This document shows, piece by piece, positions 44,472 to 52,801 of a DNA stretch of 64,000 nucleotides (its first letter is position 1; the number at the start of each line of letters is the position of its first letter). The stretch lies in NCBI RefSeq assembly GCF_015594925.2, contig NZ_CP087590.1, positions 2,170,001 to 2,234,000 on the forward strand, given 5' to 3'. Under the pieces are notes generated by a model. That model worked only from the letters and a program-made list of their open reading frames with translations. It had not been told where the DNA came from and ran no database searches. The position numbers and the translations under genes were made by a program. Source of the DNA: Vibrio sp. VB16 (lineage in GTDB: Bacteria; Pseudomonadota; Gammaproteobacteria; Enterobacterales; Vibrionaceae).

Positions 44472-45701
44472 ATGAATAAAAGAGCCAACCAAATACTGCT
44501 GGCCAGTTGCGGCGTAAACCTCTGCATCGGCGTACTCTATACTTGGAGTGTTTTCAAAAACGAGCTGGTAAATCTGGGTTGGAGTAACGCCCAAGCGTCA
44601 ATGCCCTACACTTTAACCATCATCGTATTGTCGGCTTCTTTGTTAGTTGCCGGTCGAATACAGGATAAAATTGGGCCTAAGAAAGTGCTCATGGCAGGGT
44701 CATTATTAGCTGGATTTGGAATGATGTTGTCTAGCCTTTCGTTGACACCTCTAAATCTTAATCTAAGTTTTGGCGTTGTGACTGGCGCGGGGATTGGCTT
44801 TGCTTATGCTTGCCTCAACCCAACAGCAATGAAGTGGTTTCATAGCTCTCAAAAGGGATTGGTGAACGGACTCCTAGCAACGGCATTTGGTGTAGCGGCT
44901 ATTTATTTGGCTCCGTTAACCAGTTATTTAATCGTGAACTATGGCTTAAACACCAGCTTTCAGCTTATGGGGGCAAGCCTAATCTTAGTCGCGTTCCCGC
45001 TATCTTGTACCATAAATAACCCGCCCAAAAACTATGTGCCTACTAATCGAAATGCGCCGTTGGCCAATGAGAAAGTCAATCAAGAGCAGAACTATGCATG
45101 GCGTGAGATGTTGAGTACCAAACAGTTTTATCTGTTGTGGGTTACCTATGCTTTTGGCGCTTCAGCTGGGTTAATGATTATTGCTAACATTACTTCCATC
45201 GCGGCAACCCAGGCGAATATTATGCACGGGGCCTATTTGGTCGTCACCCTATCCATATTTAATTCTGGGGGCCGCCTCGCCTCTGGCTTACTCAGTGATA
45301 AAATAGGTGGCTTGAAAACACTTGCTATCGCGTTGAGTCTGCAAACTATCAACATGCTCCTCTTTAGCTATTTTGTTTCTAGTTCAACACTCATGATCGG
45401 TGCCGCATTAGCGGGGATTGGCTACGGCACTCTTCTGGCTGTTTTTCCTTCTATCATGGCCGATTTATACGGACTTAAACACTATGGTTCGAATTACGGC
45501 GTACTTTATACCGCATGGGGCATTGGTGGATTTATTGGTCCCGTGTTGGCAGCAATTTCAGTCGATTTGTCTGGACGCTATACGTACGCTTATTTCATCT
45601 GTGCCGCTTTGGTTAGTATCGCCACATTTCTAACATTCAAGGTAAAGCCAATATCGCAAGCCAAAGCAGTATTCGATTTGGCTAACGCTAGAGGCAATTA
45701 A
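44472..45701 (+). CDS. OFA family MFS transporter
   Basis: A 409-residue major facilitator of the oxalate/formate antiporter (OFA, OxlT-like) family. NQILLASCGVNLCIGVLYTWSVFKNEL at the N-terminus is highly characteristic of this group; GRIQDKIGPKKVLMAGSLLAGFGMML and GRLASGLLSDKIGG are the two MFS loop motifs. It would exchange or import a carboxylate or similar small acid; the substrate is unknown. ATG 44472 begins the usual N-terminus, though its ribosome-binding site is weak. It is an addition relative to the E. coli yeg cluster. Confidence 0.85.
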   Translation: MNKRANQILLASCGVNLCIGVLYTWSVFKNELVNLGWSNAQASMPYTLTIIVLSASLLVAGRIQDKIGPKKVLMAGSLLAGFGMMLSSLSLTPLNLNLSFGVVTGAGIGFAYACLNPTAMKWFHSSQKGLVNGLLATAFGVAAIYLAPLTSYLIVNYGLNTSFQLMGASLILVAFPLSCTINNPPKNYVPTNRNAPLANEKVNQEQNYAWREMLSTKQFYLLWVTYAFGASAGLMIIANITSIAATQANIMHGAYLVVTLSIFNSGGRLASGLLSDKIGGLKTLAIALSLQTINMLLFSYFVSSSTLMIGAALAGIGYGTLLAVFPSIMADLYGLKHYGSNYGVLYTAWGIGGFIGPVLAAISVDLSGRYTYAYFICAALVSIATFLTFKVKPISQAKAVFDLANARGN

Positions 45702-45827
45702 CTTAGTCACGCTACATTGATCTGAGTGGCGATTTGTCTTATTGCTACTCAAATCTAGTTTTTTCTATTAATTCTACTGGGTTAGATAAGGTATACTTTC
45801 GCTACACTAGACGACGTTTAAGATACT

Positions 45828-46571
45828 ATGCACACCTATCAGCCTTTGATCGACCTTATAAAATCTCGTATTCAAAAAGCGGACAAGTCTCCTCTCTATA
45901 TGAAGGTAGCGGATTCTGTAAAACTTGCGACAGAACAAAAAATGCTAAAAGGTGGCGACTTTATCCCTACAGAGCGCGAGTTTAGTGAACGTGTAGGGGT
46001 ATCTCGAATAACGGTTCGTAAAGCACTTGATATCCTAGAAAAAGAAGGGGTGATTGTTCGCTCTCGTGGTTTAGGCACCATGATAAGTGAAACCCTTGAG
46101 TATTCGAGCAAAGAAGCAACCGGATTTTCACAGCAGGTTGTTCTTAAAGGGAAAAAGCCCGATACTCTTTGGATTAAAAAAGACACTATTGCGTGTTCAG
46201 AAGAGGTCGCAAGGCAACTCAATATAAAGCTTAATGATGAAGTTTTTCTACTCAAACGGGTTCGTTATATCGACGAACAAGCGGTGTCTATAGAAGAATC
46301 TTATGTGCCGTCTCACCTCATCCATGATCCTGATGAGATTCAACTTTCACTTTATGACTATTTTCGTAGTAGAGACATTGTTCCCACCAAAACGAAAAGC
46401 AGCGTATCCGCTAAAATGCCCACCGAAGAAATTTTGGAAAAGCTACAGATCGAAGAAACTATCCCTGTTCTTTTAATCGAGCAAATCGCATTTGATAGTA
46501 CAGGTACACCAATCGAGTACAGCATTAATCGATGCCGTGGCGATATGTATGTCTTTGTTAGTGAAGACTAA
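45828..46571 (+). CDS. GntR family regulator with UTRA domain, YegW-like
   Basis: A 247-residue GntR regulator of the HutC/UTRA subfamily. The winged helix is at about residues 22-88 (PLYMKVADSVKLATEQKML, IPTEREFSERVGVSRITVRKAL, SRGLGTMIS). The UTRA ligand domain follows, with EEVARQLNIKLNDEVFLLKRVR and SIEESYVPSHLI. It is probably the local repressor of the transporter, hydrolase and kinase genes, like YegW in E. coli. GGTATAC lies 38 bp upstream. The effector is unknown. Confidence 0.87.
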   Translation: MHTYQPLIDLIKSRIQKADKSPLYMKVADSVKLATEQKMLKGGDFIPTEREFSERVGVSRITVRKALDILEKEGVIVRSRGLGTMISETLEYSSKEATGFSQQVVLKGKKPDTLWIKKDTIACSEEVARQLNIKLNDEVFLLKRVRYIDEQAVSIEESYVPSHLIHDPDEIQLSLYDYFRSRDIVPTKTKSSVSAKMPTEEILEKLQIEETIPVLLIEQIAFDSTGTPIEYSINRCRGDMYVFVSED

Positions 46572-46689
46572 CCCAATCTTAAAGAACCACTATGAATAGT
46601 AAAAAGTGTCGTTATTCTTTACACGTTTACGTTCCATTGCCCACGAGCACTGATTAAATTTTTGCCACTCTACTTTAATAAGGAAAATT

Positions 46690-47049
46690 ATGCCTCACTT
46701 CGTTATAGATTGTTCTGAGCACATTCTGAGTATTCAACAAGAAGAACAGATCATCAGAGAAATTCACACCGTTGCCGTTTCTACTGGTTTATTCAATGAA
46801 AATGAAATCAAAGTTCGTGTAAATCCGTTTAAAACTTACCTAGTCGGAAATAAAAAGGATGACTTCATCCACGTCTTTTCTAACATTATGGAAGGTCGCA
46901 CAACAGAACAAAAAGCGTCACTTTCAAGAGCTATCGTTGAACAACTCGTCTTATTATTTCCTGACCTTTCGAATATTGCTGTTAACATTCGTGAATTTGA
47001 AAAATCGACTTACTGTAATAAGGATATGCTCGTTAACGCAACGTTTTGA
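46690..47049 (+). CDS. 5-carboxymethyl-2-hydroxymuconate isomerase-like protein
   Basis: A 119-residue protein starting MPHFVIDCSEHI with the N-terminal proline of the tautomerase superfamily. Length and the blocks IKVRVNPFKTYLVGNKKDDFIHVF and LVLLFPDLSNIAVNIREFEKSTYCNK match CHMI (HpaF-like) enzymes, which isomerise a homoprotocatechuate ring-cleavage product using Pro1. No other gene of that pathway is present, so the native substrate may differ. AAGGAA precedes the ATG. It follows the GntR gene and may belong to its regulon. Confidence 0.8.
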   Translation: MPHFVIDCSEHILSIQQEEQIIREIHTVAVSTGLFNENEIKVRVNPFKTYLVGNKKDDFIHVFSNIMEGRTTEQKASLSRAIVEQLVLLFPDLSNIAVNIREFEKSTYCNKDMLVNATF

Positions 47050-47203
47050 TGTTGTTTTGTCGCGTCACACTGTGTCTGACATGGATCAACATTGCATAAC
47101 AAATGGTCAATCAGTAATATACAAACACAATATTTTACGATTACGCGCTCAATACCATTGAACGCTATATTTCGGTTAAGCATAGAGTTGGCATTACAGT
47201 AAT

Positions 47204-49252
47204 ATGGAAGCATTACGTAAAGTATATCAGTACGCTGAACCTAACCTCACTTTGGTCGGGTTGCTCGGTGTTATCGGGTACCCTCTCTATTACCTTGTGT
47301 GGGGAACCCTTTTTCCTCAGCAGTACGAGACACTCCCTCTTCGTATGTTCTGTTCGTTGCTGTTCGTAGGCATTGTCTGCCGGAAAAATCTTCAATCCAG
47401 CTTTCGTCAATATATGCACTTGTACTATCAAGTTGTCATTATAACTTCGCTGCCATTTTTCTTTTTCTATATGTTGTTAATGAATGATTGGTCCCTCGTT
47501 TGGGTGATGTCATTTATGTCCGCCATCTTTCTACATATCCTGCTGGTTCACATTACTTGGTTGCTGTTTCTTCAAACCTTTGTGGGCATAGTATTCGCCA
47601 CGTTATTTGCATGGCTAAATAAAGGCTACTCTCTGGAAATAACCATTGATTGGATGCAAATGTTACCCGTTTTCTTTTTTACCTATCTGTTCGGAAGCTT
47701 ATGCTTCTATCGTTATCAGGCCGATTATGACTCAAAGGTCTCTATAGCAAAGTCTTTTGGGGCTGGTATTGCACATGAGATGCGAAACCCTCTTAGCAGC
47801 CTCTGCTTGTCTATAGACGTTATTCAATCCATATTGCCAAACGCCACTAAGGATAACAAAGAGACGTATCAGCTCAGTAAAAAGGAGGTCCTCCGCTTAC
47901 TTGAAGTCAGCAGTGATGCGATGACGATCATTCATTCGGGGAACGAAACTATCGATTTACTACTTACATCTATCGACGAAAATCGAGTGTCACGTTCGAC
48001 ATTTAAGAAACACCCCGCTCAAGAGGTTGTTGAAAGCGCGATAAAAAGCTTTAGCTATAAGCGCGAGGTAGATAGAGCCGCAGTATCATTGGAGGTTCAG
48101 AGTGAATTCGAGTATTTTGGTAGTGACACTTTATTGAAGTATGTTGTATATAATCTGCTAAAAAACGCGTTTCATCACCGTAACGATAGTGACTTTACCG
48201 TTCACCTAGCACTAAAAGCAGAACAAAAATTAAATAAGATTATTGTAACGGATACAGGCTCAGGTATTACATCGAAAGTGCTTGAAAACATGTTTAAAGA
48301 TTTCTATACCACGGGTAAAGCAGGAAATTATGGGCTTGGTTTACCTTTCTGTAAAAAAGTAATGCGCTCCTTTGGTGGCGATATCCAATGCCAGTCCGAG
48401 CTTGGTAAGTGGACTCAGTTTAGCATGACACTACCGCGGATAGATTCCAATATCGTAAGAGATATTAGAAACGAACTGACCAAACTTAAGTCGGTATTAT
48501 TTATTAGCGAACAAGACCATTTAACATCGACAATGACCAGCGTTAGTCGCTTTATGGGCCTTGAGCTCACAACCTTAAATATTGACACGACTCTGGAAAA
48601 GATGGAGTACGAATTTGAATACGATCTAATCGTGGTTGATATCGAGAGTCTCACGCTAGGTAATAACCAGCTAGATAAACTCGAGTCGCTCTATTCATTT
48701 TCTGAAGCTCAACTTGTTTACTTGTTCCAGCAGCGTCCTAATCAACACCTTAGCAAAGCCAGTTTTACACCTATCTGGATTGATGTAGATTCTTGGTTAT
48801 CACACCCTAAAGAGACGATTGAGCGCTTACTATTTGACGCTACCTACGTCAGTACGGTGACGCACAAATTACCGTCTAGCAACGAAGGAAAGCGTACGAT
48901 TATGATTGTGGATGATAACGAGTCCCTACGAAAGTTCACGTCAATACTATTAGAAAAACAGGGGCTTAATGTCATTCAAAAGAACAATGGTTTACAAGCC
49001 ATTGAAGCGCTAGAAACAGAGGATATCGATCTAATTCTTATGGATATCGAAATGCCAGTAATGGACGGGTTAGAGGCATCGCTTCGCATTCGTCAGTCTG
49101 AGAAACCGTTTGCCAATATTCCTATTATCGCTCATACCGGGGATAACTCTCCCAGTATGCTTAATAAGATCGATTCATCTTCCATGTCCGGATATATCGT
49201 AAAACCTGCGGATAAAAATCAACTGCTTGATAAAATATCCGATTGGATTTAG
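47204..49252 (+). CDS. cqsS: CAI-1 hybrid sensor histidine kinase CqsS
   Basis: A 682-residue hybrid kinase very similar to V. cholerae CqsS, beginning with KVYQYAEPNL in place of RVYQYAEPNL. Six or so membrane helices fill residues 15-175 and bind CAI-1. The phospho-accepting His191 lies in GAGIAHEMRNPLSS, the ATPase domain includes NLLKNAF and GLGLPFCKKVM, and a receiver domain (about 563-682) has Asp614 in LILMDIEMPVMDG. At low cell density it feeds phosphate to LuxU/LuxO; CAI-1 binding reverses this. Cys167 occupies the position of V. cholerae Cys170, which affects ligand selectivity. It is convergent with cqsA. Confidence 0.94.
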   Translation: MEALRKVYQYAEPNLTLVGLLGVIGYPLYYLVWGTLFPQQYETLPLRMFCSLLFVGIVCRKNLQSSFRQYMHLYYQVVIITSLPFFFFYMLLMNDWSLVWVMSFMSAIFLHILLVHITWLLFLQTFVGIVFATLFAWLNKGYSLEITIDWMQMLPVFFFTYLFGSLCFYRYQADYDSKVSIAKSFGAGIAHEMRNPLSSLCLSIDVIQSILPNATKDNKETYQLSKKEVLRLLEVSSDAMTIIHSGNETIDLLLTSIDENRVSRSTFKKHPAQEVVESAIKSFSYKREVDRAAVSLEVQSEFEYFGSDTLLKYVVYNLLKNAFHHRNDSDFTVHLALKAEQKLNKIIVTDTGSGITSKVLENMFKDFYTTGKAGNYGLGLPFCKKVMRSFGGDIQCQSELGKWTQFSMTLPRIDSNIVRDIRNELTKLKSVLFISEQDHLTSTMTSVSRFMGLELTTLNIDTTLEKMEYEFEYDLIVVDIESLTLGNNQLDKLESLYSFSEAQLVYLFQQRPNQHLSKASFTPIWIDVDSWLSHPKETIERLLFDATYVSTVTHKLPSSNEGKRTIMIVDDNESLRKFTSILLEKQGLNVIQKNNGLQAIEALETEDIDLILMDIEMPVMDGLEASLRIRQSEKPFANIPIIAHTGDNSPSMLNKIDSSSMSGYIVKPADKNQLLDKISDWI

Positions 49253-49329
49253 TAAAGAGCCTAACCAGAAGCCAAGCTCTTTTCTTAATGTAGCGGCATT
49301 GATTTACTCATCGCACCTTAGCAATAGCG

Positions 49330-50505
49330 CTACACAAACTCTAGGTTTGGATTTTTGTATGCTTCATGACAAACCGTCAAAACGTGGTCAACGTCTTTTT
49401 CGGTCATATCTGCATTGACCGAAAAACGCATTATGCTTTTGTTTTTTCCTGTCGCGGGGCGACAGAAAATAGCCCCAAATACATCATTCTCTTCAAGGAA
49501 ATCTCTTACGCGCTCCATGTTTCGTTCTTCGCCACATTCCAAAGATATAATCTGTGACTCGCTACGAATGTTAAAGCCTATCCCCTTTAATCCCGTTCTT
49601 AGCTCATTTGCACGACGAAATAATGTTTGTCTTTTTTCCTCTGCATGTTTAATTATATCTAGTGTTTTTCTTAGCCTAGCGACCTCCTGAGGCAACACAG
49701 TAGAGCTAAAAATAGCCGGGTATGAGACAAAAGGTAATGTCTGACTAAGCTTCTTCGGGCCTAATATAGCACCTGCACGATAAGCGAACGTCTTGGCCAA
49801 ACTTACCGTAACAAAATCCACTTGATCTTGAACTCCCAACGCATTTATTAACCCTGACCCGTTCAGGCCATGGGTACCTAATGAATGGGATTCGTCGACG
49901 ACCAACGCACAACCAAACTCGTTTGCCATTTCGTAGATAGCTTCAAGTGGTGCAATTGTTCCTATTGTGCTGTAGATCGAATCAACAACAATGACTCCAG
50001 CGCCATGTCTCTTAATCTGTTTACGCAAATGCCGAATATTATTGTGCATGAATGGATAAATAGCCCCGCCCGATATTCTAGCGCCTTCCCATAAAGACAT
50101 GTGGGCAAAAAAATCGATATAGATCGGCGTCCCTGGGGCACAAATGGTTTGTAACAGACCAAGATTCGCAGCCCAGCCAGATTGAGACAACAAACAGCTT
50201 TCCATGCCCACATAATCAGCAAGCTCATTCTCGAACTCTGGCTTTGATTCTTCATCCTGCAGAAAGACGGCTGACATAACGACATTGTCATCTTGCTCTG
50301 AGATCGCTCGTTTGTGGGCCGCTTGAATCTCCTTATTGTGAGACAGTGCCAAATAATCATTACTTTGCATGACCACCGCATCTGCGGTTGGACGTTTACC
50401 CAAAACCAAATGTTTTTGATTCTGATTTGATTCAATTATATCTTCAATATAAAAATCTAGGCGTTCCTCAATAAAGGCAGGAAGTGGTTTCGTTTTATTA
50501 CTCAT
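49330..50505 (-). CDS. cqsA: CAI-1 autoinducer synthase CqsA
   Basis: A 391-residue PLP-dependent acyl-CoA transferase of the alpha-oxoamine synthase family. The PLP lysine is Lys238 in VSLAKTFAYRAGAILGP, and VDESHSLGTHG carries the Asp and His that hold the cofactor. CqsA condenses S-adenosylmethionine with a fatty acyl-CoA to make the precursor of CAI-1. ATG 50505 (MSNKTKPLPAF) is preferred over an upstream TTG. It is convergent with the sensor gene, 77 bp apart, so the signal and receptor genes form one locus. Confidence 0.94.
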   Translation of the reverse strand: MSNKTKPLPAFIEERLDFYIEDIIESNQNQKHLVLGKRPTADAVVMQSNDYLALSHNKEIQAAHKRAISEQDDNVVMSAVFLQDEESKPEFENELADYVGMESCLLSQSGWAANLGLLQTICAPGTPIYIDFFAHMSLWEGARISGGAIYPFMHNNIRHLRKQIKRHGAGVIVVDSIYSTIGTIAPLEAIYEMANEFGCALVVDESHSLGTHGLNGSGLINALGVQDQVDFVTVSLAKTFAYRAGAILGPKKLSQTLPFVSYPAIFSSTVLPQEVARLRKTLDIIKHAEEKRQTLFRRANELRTGLKGIGFNIRSESQIISLECGEERNMERVRDFLEENDVFGAIFCRPATGKNKSIMRFSVNADMTEKDVDHVLTVCHEAYKNPNLEFV

Positions 50506-50802
50506 AATCAAGTCTCATTGTAATTTAGAAAAACGCCAGCGCTGACATCTATCTATATTCCAGACTTTGAAAAGATAGTCATTACTCAATTTGCATATTT
50601 ATCGTTGGAGTAGCAAACTCCATATTTAAGGGTTGGGGAGGCAATTGATTTCAGTAGGATGAGCGAGCTCTACAAACGTGTAATAAAGGCATTATCTAGG
50701 GTCTATCGGCCAGTTTTAAACATTAAGCGATGGACACTGGATTTGATATACGGCGTTCTTAGATAAGAGTAAGAGCACCTGCTAAATATCTCGCGATATC
50801 GG
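50506..50802. other. cqsA promoter region
   Basis: The 297 bp between cqsA and the AraC gene (both leftward) should contain the cqsA promoter next to 50506 and the 5'-side flank of the AraC 3' end. I see no gene, clear operator or strong terminator. Confidence 0.4.
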
Positions 50803-52041
50803 TTAATTACTGTCTCTATTTTGTTTACGAAAATCTGAAGGGGTAAGACCTGTATATTTTTTAAACGTTAGATTAAAGGTGCTCTTAGCATTAAAACCTG
50901 ACTGCATTGCAACATCTAGAATGTTCTTTTTTGGATGCTGAAGTAGTTCATTTTTAGCGTATTCAATCCGGAAGCTGGCTAAATATTCATAAAAACTCAT
51001 CCCACAATATTGGTTAATTGATTGTGAAAGATATTGAGGCTGAATGTTTATTTTTTTGGCTATTTTTTCTAGTGAAAGCGTGCTATCAAGAAAGTAGTTT
51101 TCTCTTTTCATTATCGCATTCAAATCTCGAATGATTATCTCTGCCTTGTTTTCAGTTAACGCTGAAGTGCGATATTTTTTAACGTTTTCGCATGCTTCTC
51201 TTTCTTCTTGGCCCCTAGGTTTTTGACAATATGCGGTTGTAAAACCTAATAATATAAGCCAGATAACCAAATCGAGTATGGAAAAAATAACGCTATGCAA
51301 AGGTGGCACACTATATAGTATTGAGAAGACCGCATTATTATCAGCGGGTTCGTAGTAAAAAATGCTCATTGTTAAATCAGCTAAAATGATTAACCATGTC
51401 ATTGACATCGACAACCAGACGCCTTTGAACCAATTGTAAGTGTCTTCGCTATAGCCAACACCATACAAAGAACCCCGCATTAAATTCCAAAGCATAGGAA
51501 CGAAATACCGAGAACTGCTGATTAAGTAAGTCAGAAAGAAAAGCCCCAAAGATACTTCAATTGAAGTTGCTAACCATTTACTACCCGCTAATACTTCTAG
51601 AGATAGACTGTTAAGTAACAACGGTATCATTAAGAACAGACCAAAAATCAGTAGAGCACTTTTTTTCTTAGTGATTACATTTGCGGTTCTCAAATGCAGT
51701 GTCGAGTCCGTGAATCCAGCCGTTAGTGGGCCAAGTAACAAAACAATCGGAAGCGCAAGTATATTCAAAATTTCAGAAACAGGTGGGTCAATAACAATAC
51801 CCAAAAACATCGCCATTTTTACCACTGCAAAACCAGAAAAAAGGGCTATTAGCTCATTTTTTGCTGTCAACCATTTGAGTGGATAGGCAATCACCAGCAT
51901 GAAACAGATACTTAACATAATCACTGAAAATCCAGTAATGAGTTCGATCATTGAGATCCAGTGCACGCCTTCATCCTTTAAAGTTTCTAATGTCGCAATG
52001 AGCAAAGAAAACATAATTAAAGTTAATACACACTCTGTCAA
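50803..52041 (-). CDS. AraC family regulator with membrane-embedded N-terminal domain
   Basis: A regulator of about 412 residues. The N-terminal 275 residues hold about seven or eight membrane helices; the C-terminal 100 residues are an AraC DNA-binding domain with two helix-turn-helices (KIAKKINIQPQYLSQSINQ and ILDVAMQSGFNAKSTFNLTFKKYTGLTPSDFRK). Such membrane-anchored AraC proteins sense signals in or across the bilayer. The start is uncertain: the frame opens at TTG 52041 and the first ATG is 52014, neither with a good ribosome-binding site. It follows a small membrane-protein gene by 39-66 bp and may be coupled with it. Confidence 0.82.
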   Translation of the reverse strand: MTECVLTLIMFSLLIATLETLKDEGVHWISMIELITGFSVIMLSICFMLVIAYPLKWLTAKNELIALFSGFAVVKMAMFLGIVIDPPVSEILNILALPIVLLLGPLTAGFTDSTLHLRTANVITKKKSALLIFGLFLMIPLLLNSLSLEVLAGSKWLATSIEVSLGLFFLTYLISSSRYFVPMLWNLMRGSLYGVGYSEDTYNWFKGVWLSMSMTWLIILADLTMSIFYYEPADNNAVFSILYSVPPLHSVIFSILDLVIWLILLGFTTAYCQKPRGQEEREACENVKKYRTSALTENKAEIIIRDLNAIMKRENYFLDSTLSLEKIAKKINIQPQYLSQSINQYCGMSFYEYLASFRIEYAKNELLQHPKKNILDVAMQSGFNAKSTFNLTFKKYTGLTPSDFRKQNRDSN

Positions 52042-52080
52042 TTATATGTTTTGTTTATTGCTAGGTGGCACGGCATCGTC

Positions 52081-52278
52081 TCATTCATCCTTCTCCTTTT
52101 TATTTTCGACATAATACTGTCTTAATATCTTTATTGTGGTAATCACTTGATTAGCGGTCGCTATTAACATCATCAAAGCCAATATGATAGATAACACTAC
52201 GGACAATAGATTTTCAAAATCTATGCAGATGCCACCATATAATATTTTATTCAGATTAATCTCGACAAACGTCTGCAT
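52081..52278 (-). CDS. Small single-pass membrane protein
   Basis: A 65-residue protein with one strong membrane helix at about residues 22-47 (ENLLSVVLSIILALMMLIATANQ) and a charged C-terminal tail (NKKEKDE). ATG 52278 has a GAGGGGG ribosome-binding site 5 nt upstream, which supports real translation. It lies directly upstream of the membrane AraC gene on the same strand and may modulate or partner it. I do not recognise the family. Confidence 0.6.
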   Translation of the reverse strand: MQTFVEINLNKILYGGICIDFENLLSVVLSIILALMMLIATANQVITTIKILRQYYVENKKEKDE

Positions 52279-52695
52279 GGTAACCCCCTCAGTAATCAGG
52301 CACCTTCACAGCTAACGACAACATGACGGATTCAGTAGAATACGATGTAACCATATCAGCCCAGCACTATGCGTAACCCGACAACTATTCAGTTGTCCTT
52401 TATTAATAAACCATGAATGCACATAAGGATGCGTTCCCTTTGTATTTCCATAATTCGTTGAGGGTTAACTTAAGCGAAGATAGCGAGCAGATCGTCCACG
52501 TTGGCGAATTCGGACAATTAAACCTAAAGACATGGATGAATTTATACATATAATCAATGGGTTAATTAACAAGCACCTACTCGCTTGTACACGTACAGAA
52601 TGGTTACTTAGGACTCGTAGTGGTGTAAACCGTGCCATAGAATAGCAATACAATCCTAGTCATTGGGTATGCAGCCACTGTATAAATACAACAAA
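52279..52695. other. Intergenic region without a supported gene
   Basis: It spans the promoter of the small membrane-protein gene and the 3' flank of the hydrolase gene. A 62-codon open frame exists at 52465-52653 on the minus strand, but its codon pattern and lack of a ribosome-binding site give no support for a gene. Confidence 0.45.
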
Positions 52696-52732
52696 GCCCC
52701 TATGAAGGGATAAAATATCTCCTCATAGGGGC
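52696..52732 (-). terminator. Terminator-like hairpin after the lipoprotein hydrolase
   Basis: GCCCCTATGA (52696-52705) and TCATAGGGGC (52723-52732) form a perfect 10-bp stem with further pairing inside the loop. On the minus strand it is followed by TTTGTTGT, fitting termination of the hydrolase gene. Confidence 0.75.
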
Positions 52733-52801
52733 GGCCACGTTTAGACATTATTTAAGGTATATCTCGGCATCGACTTCTTGCCTTTTTCTCATATTAATCG
52801 A

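Noticed and set aside
52465..52653. 62-residue gene on the minus strand
   Set aside because: No ribosome-binding site, no recognisable family and an arginine-rich shadow-like composition.
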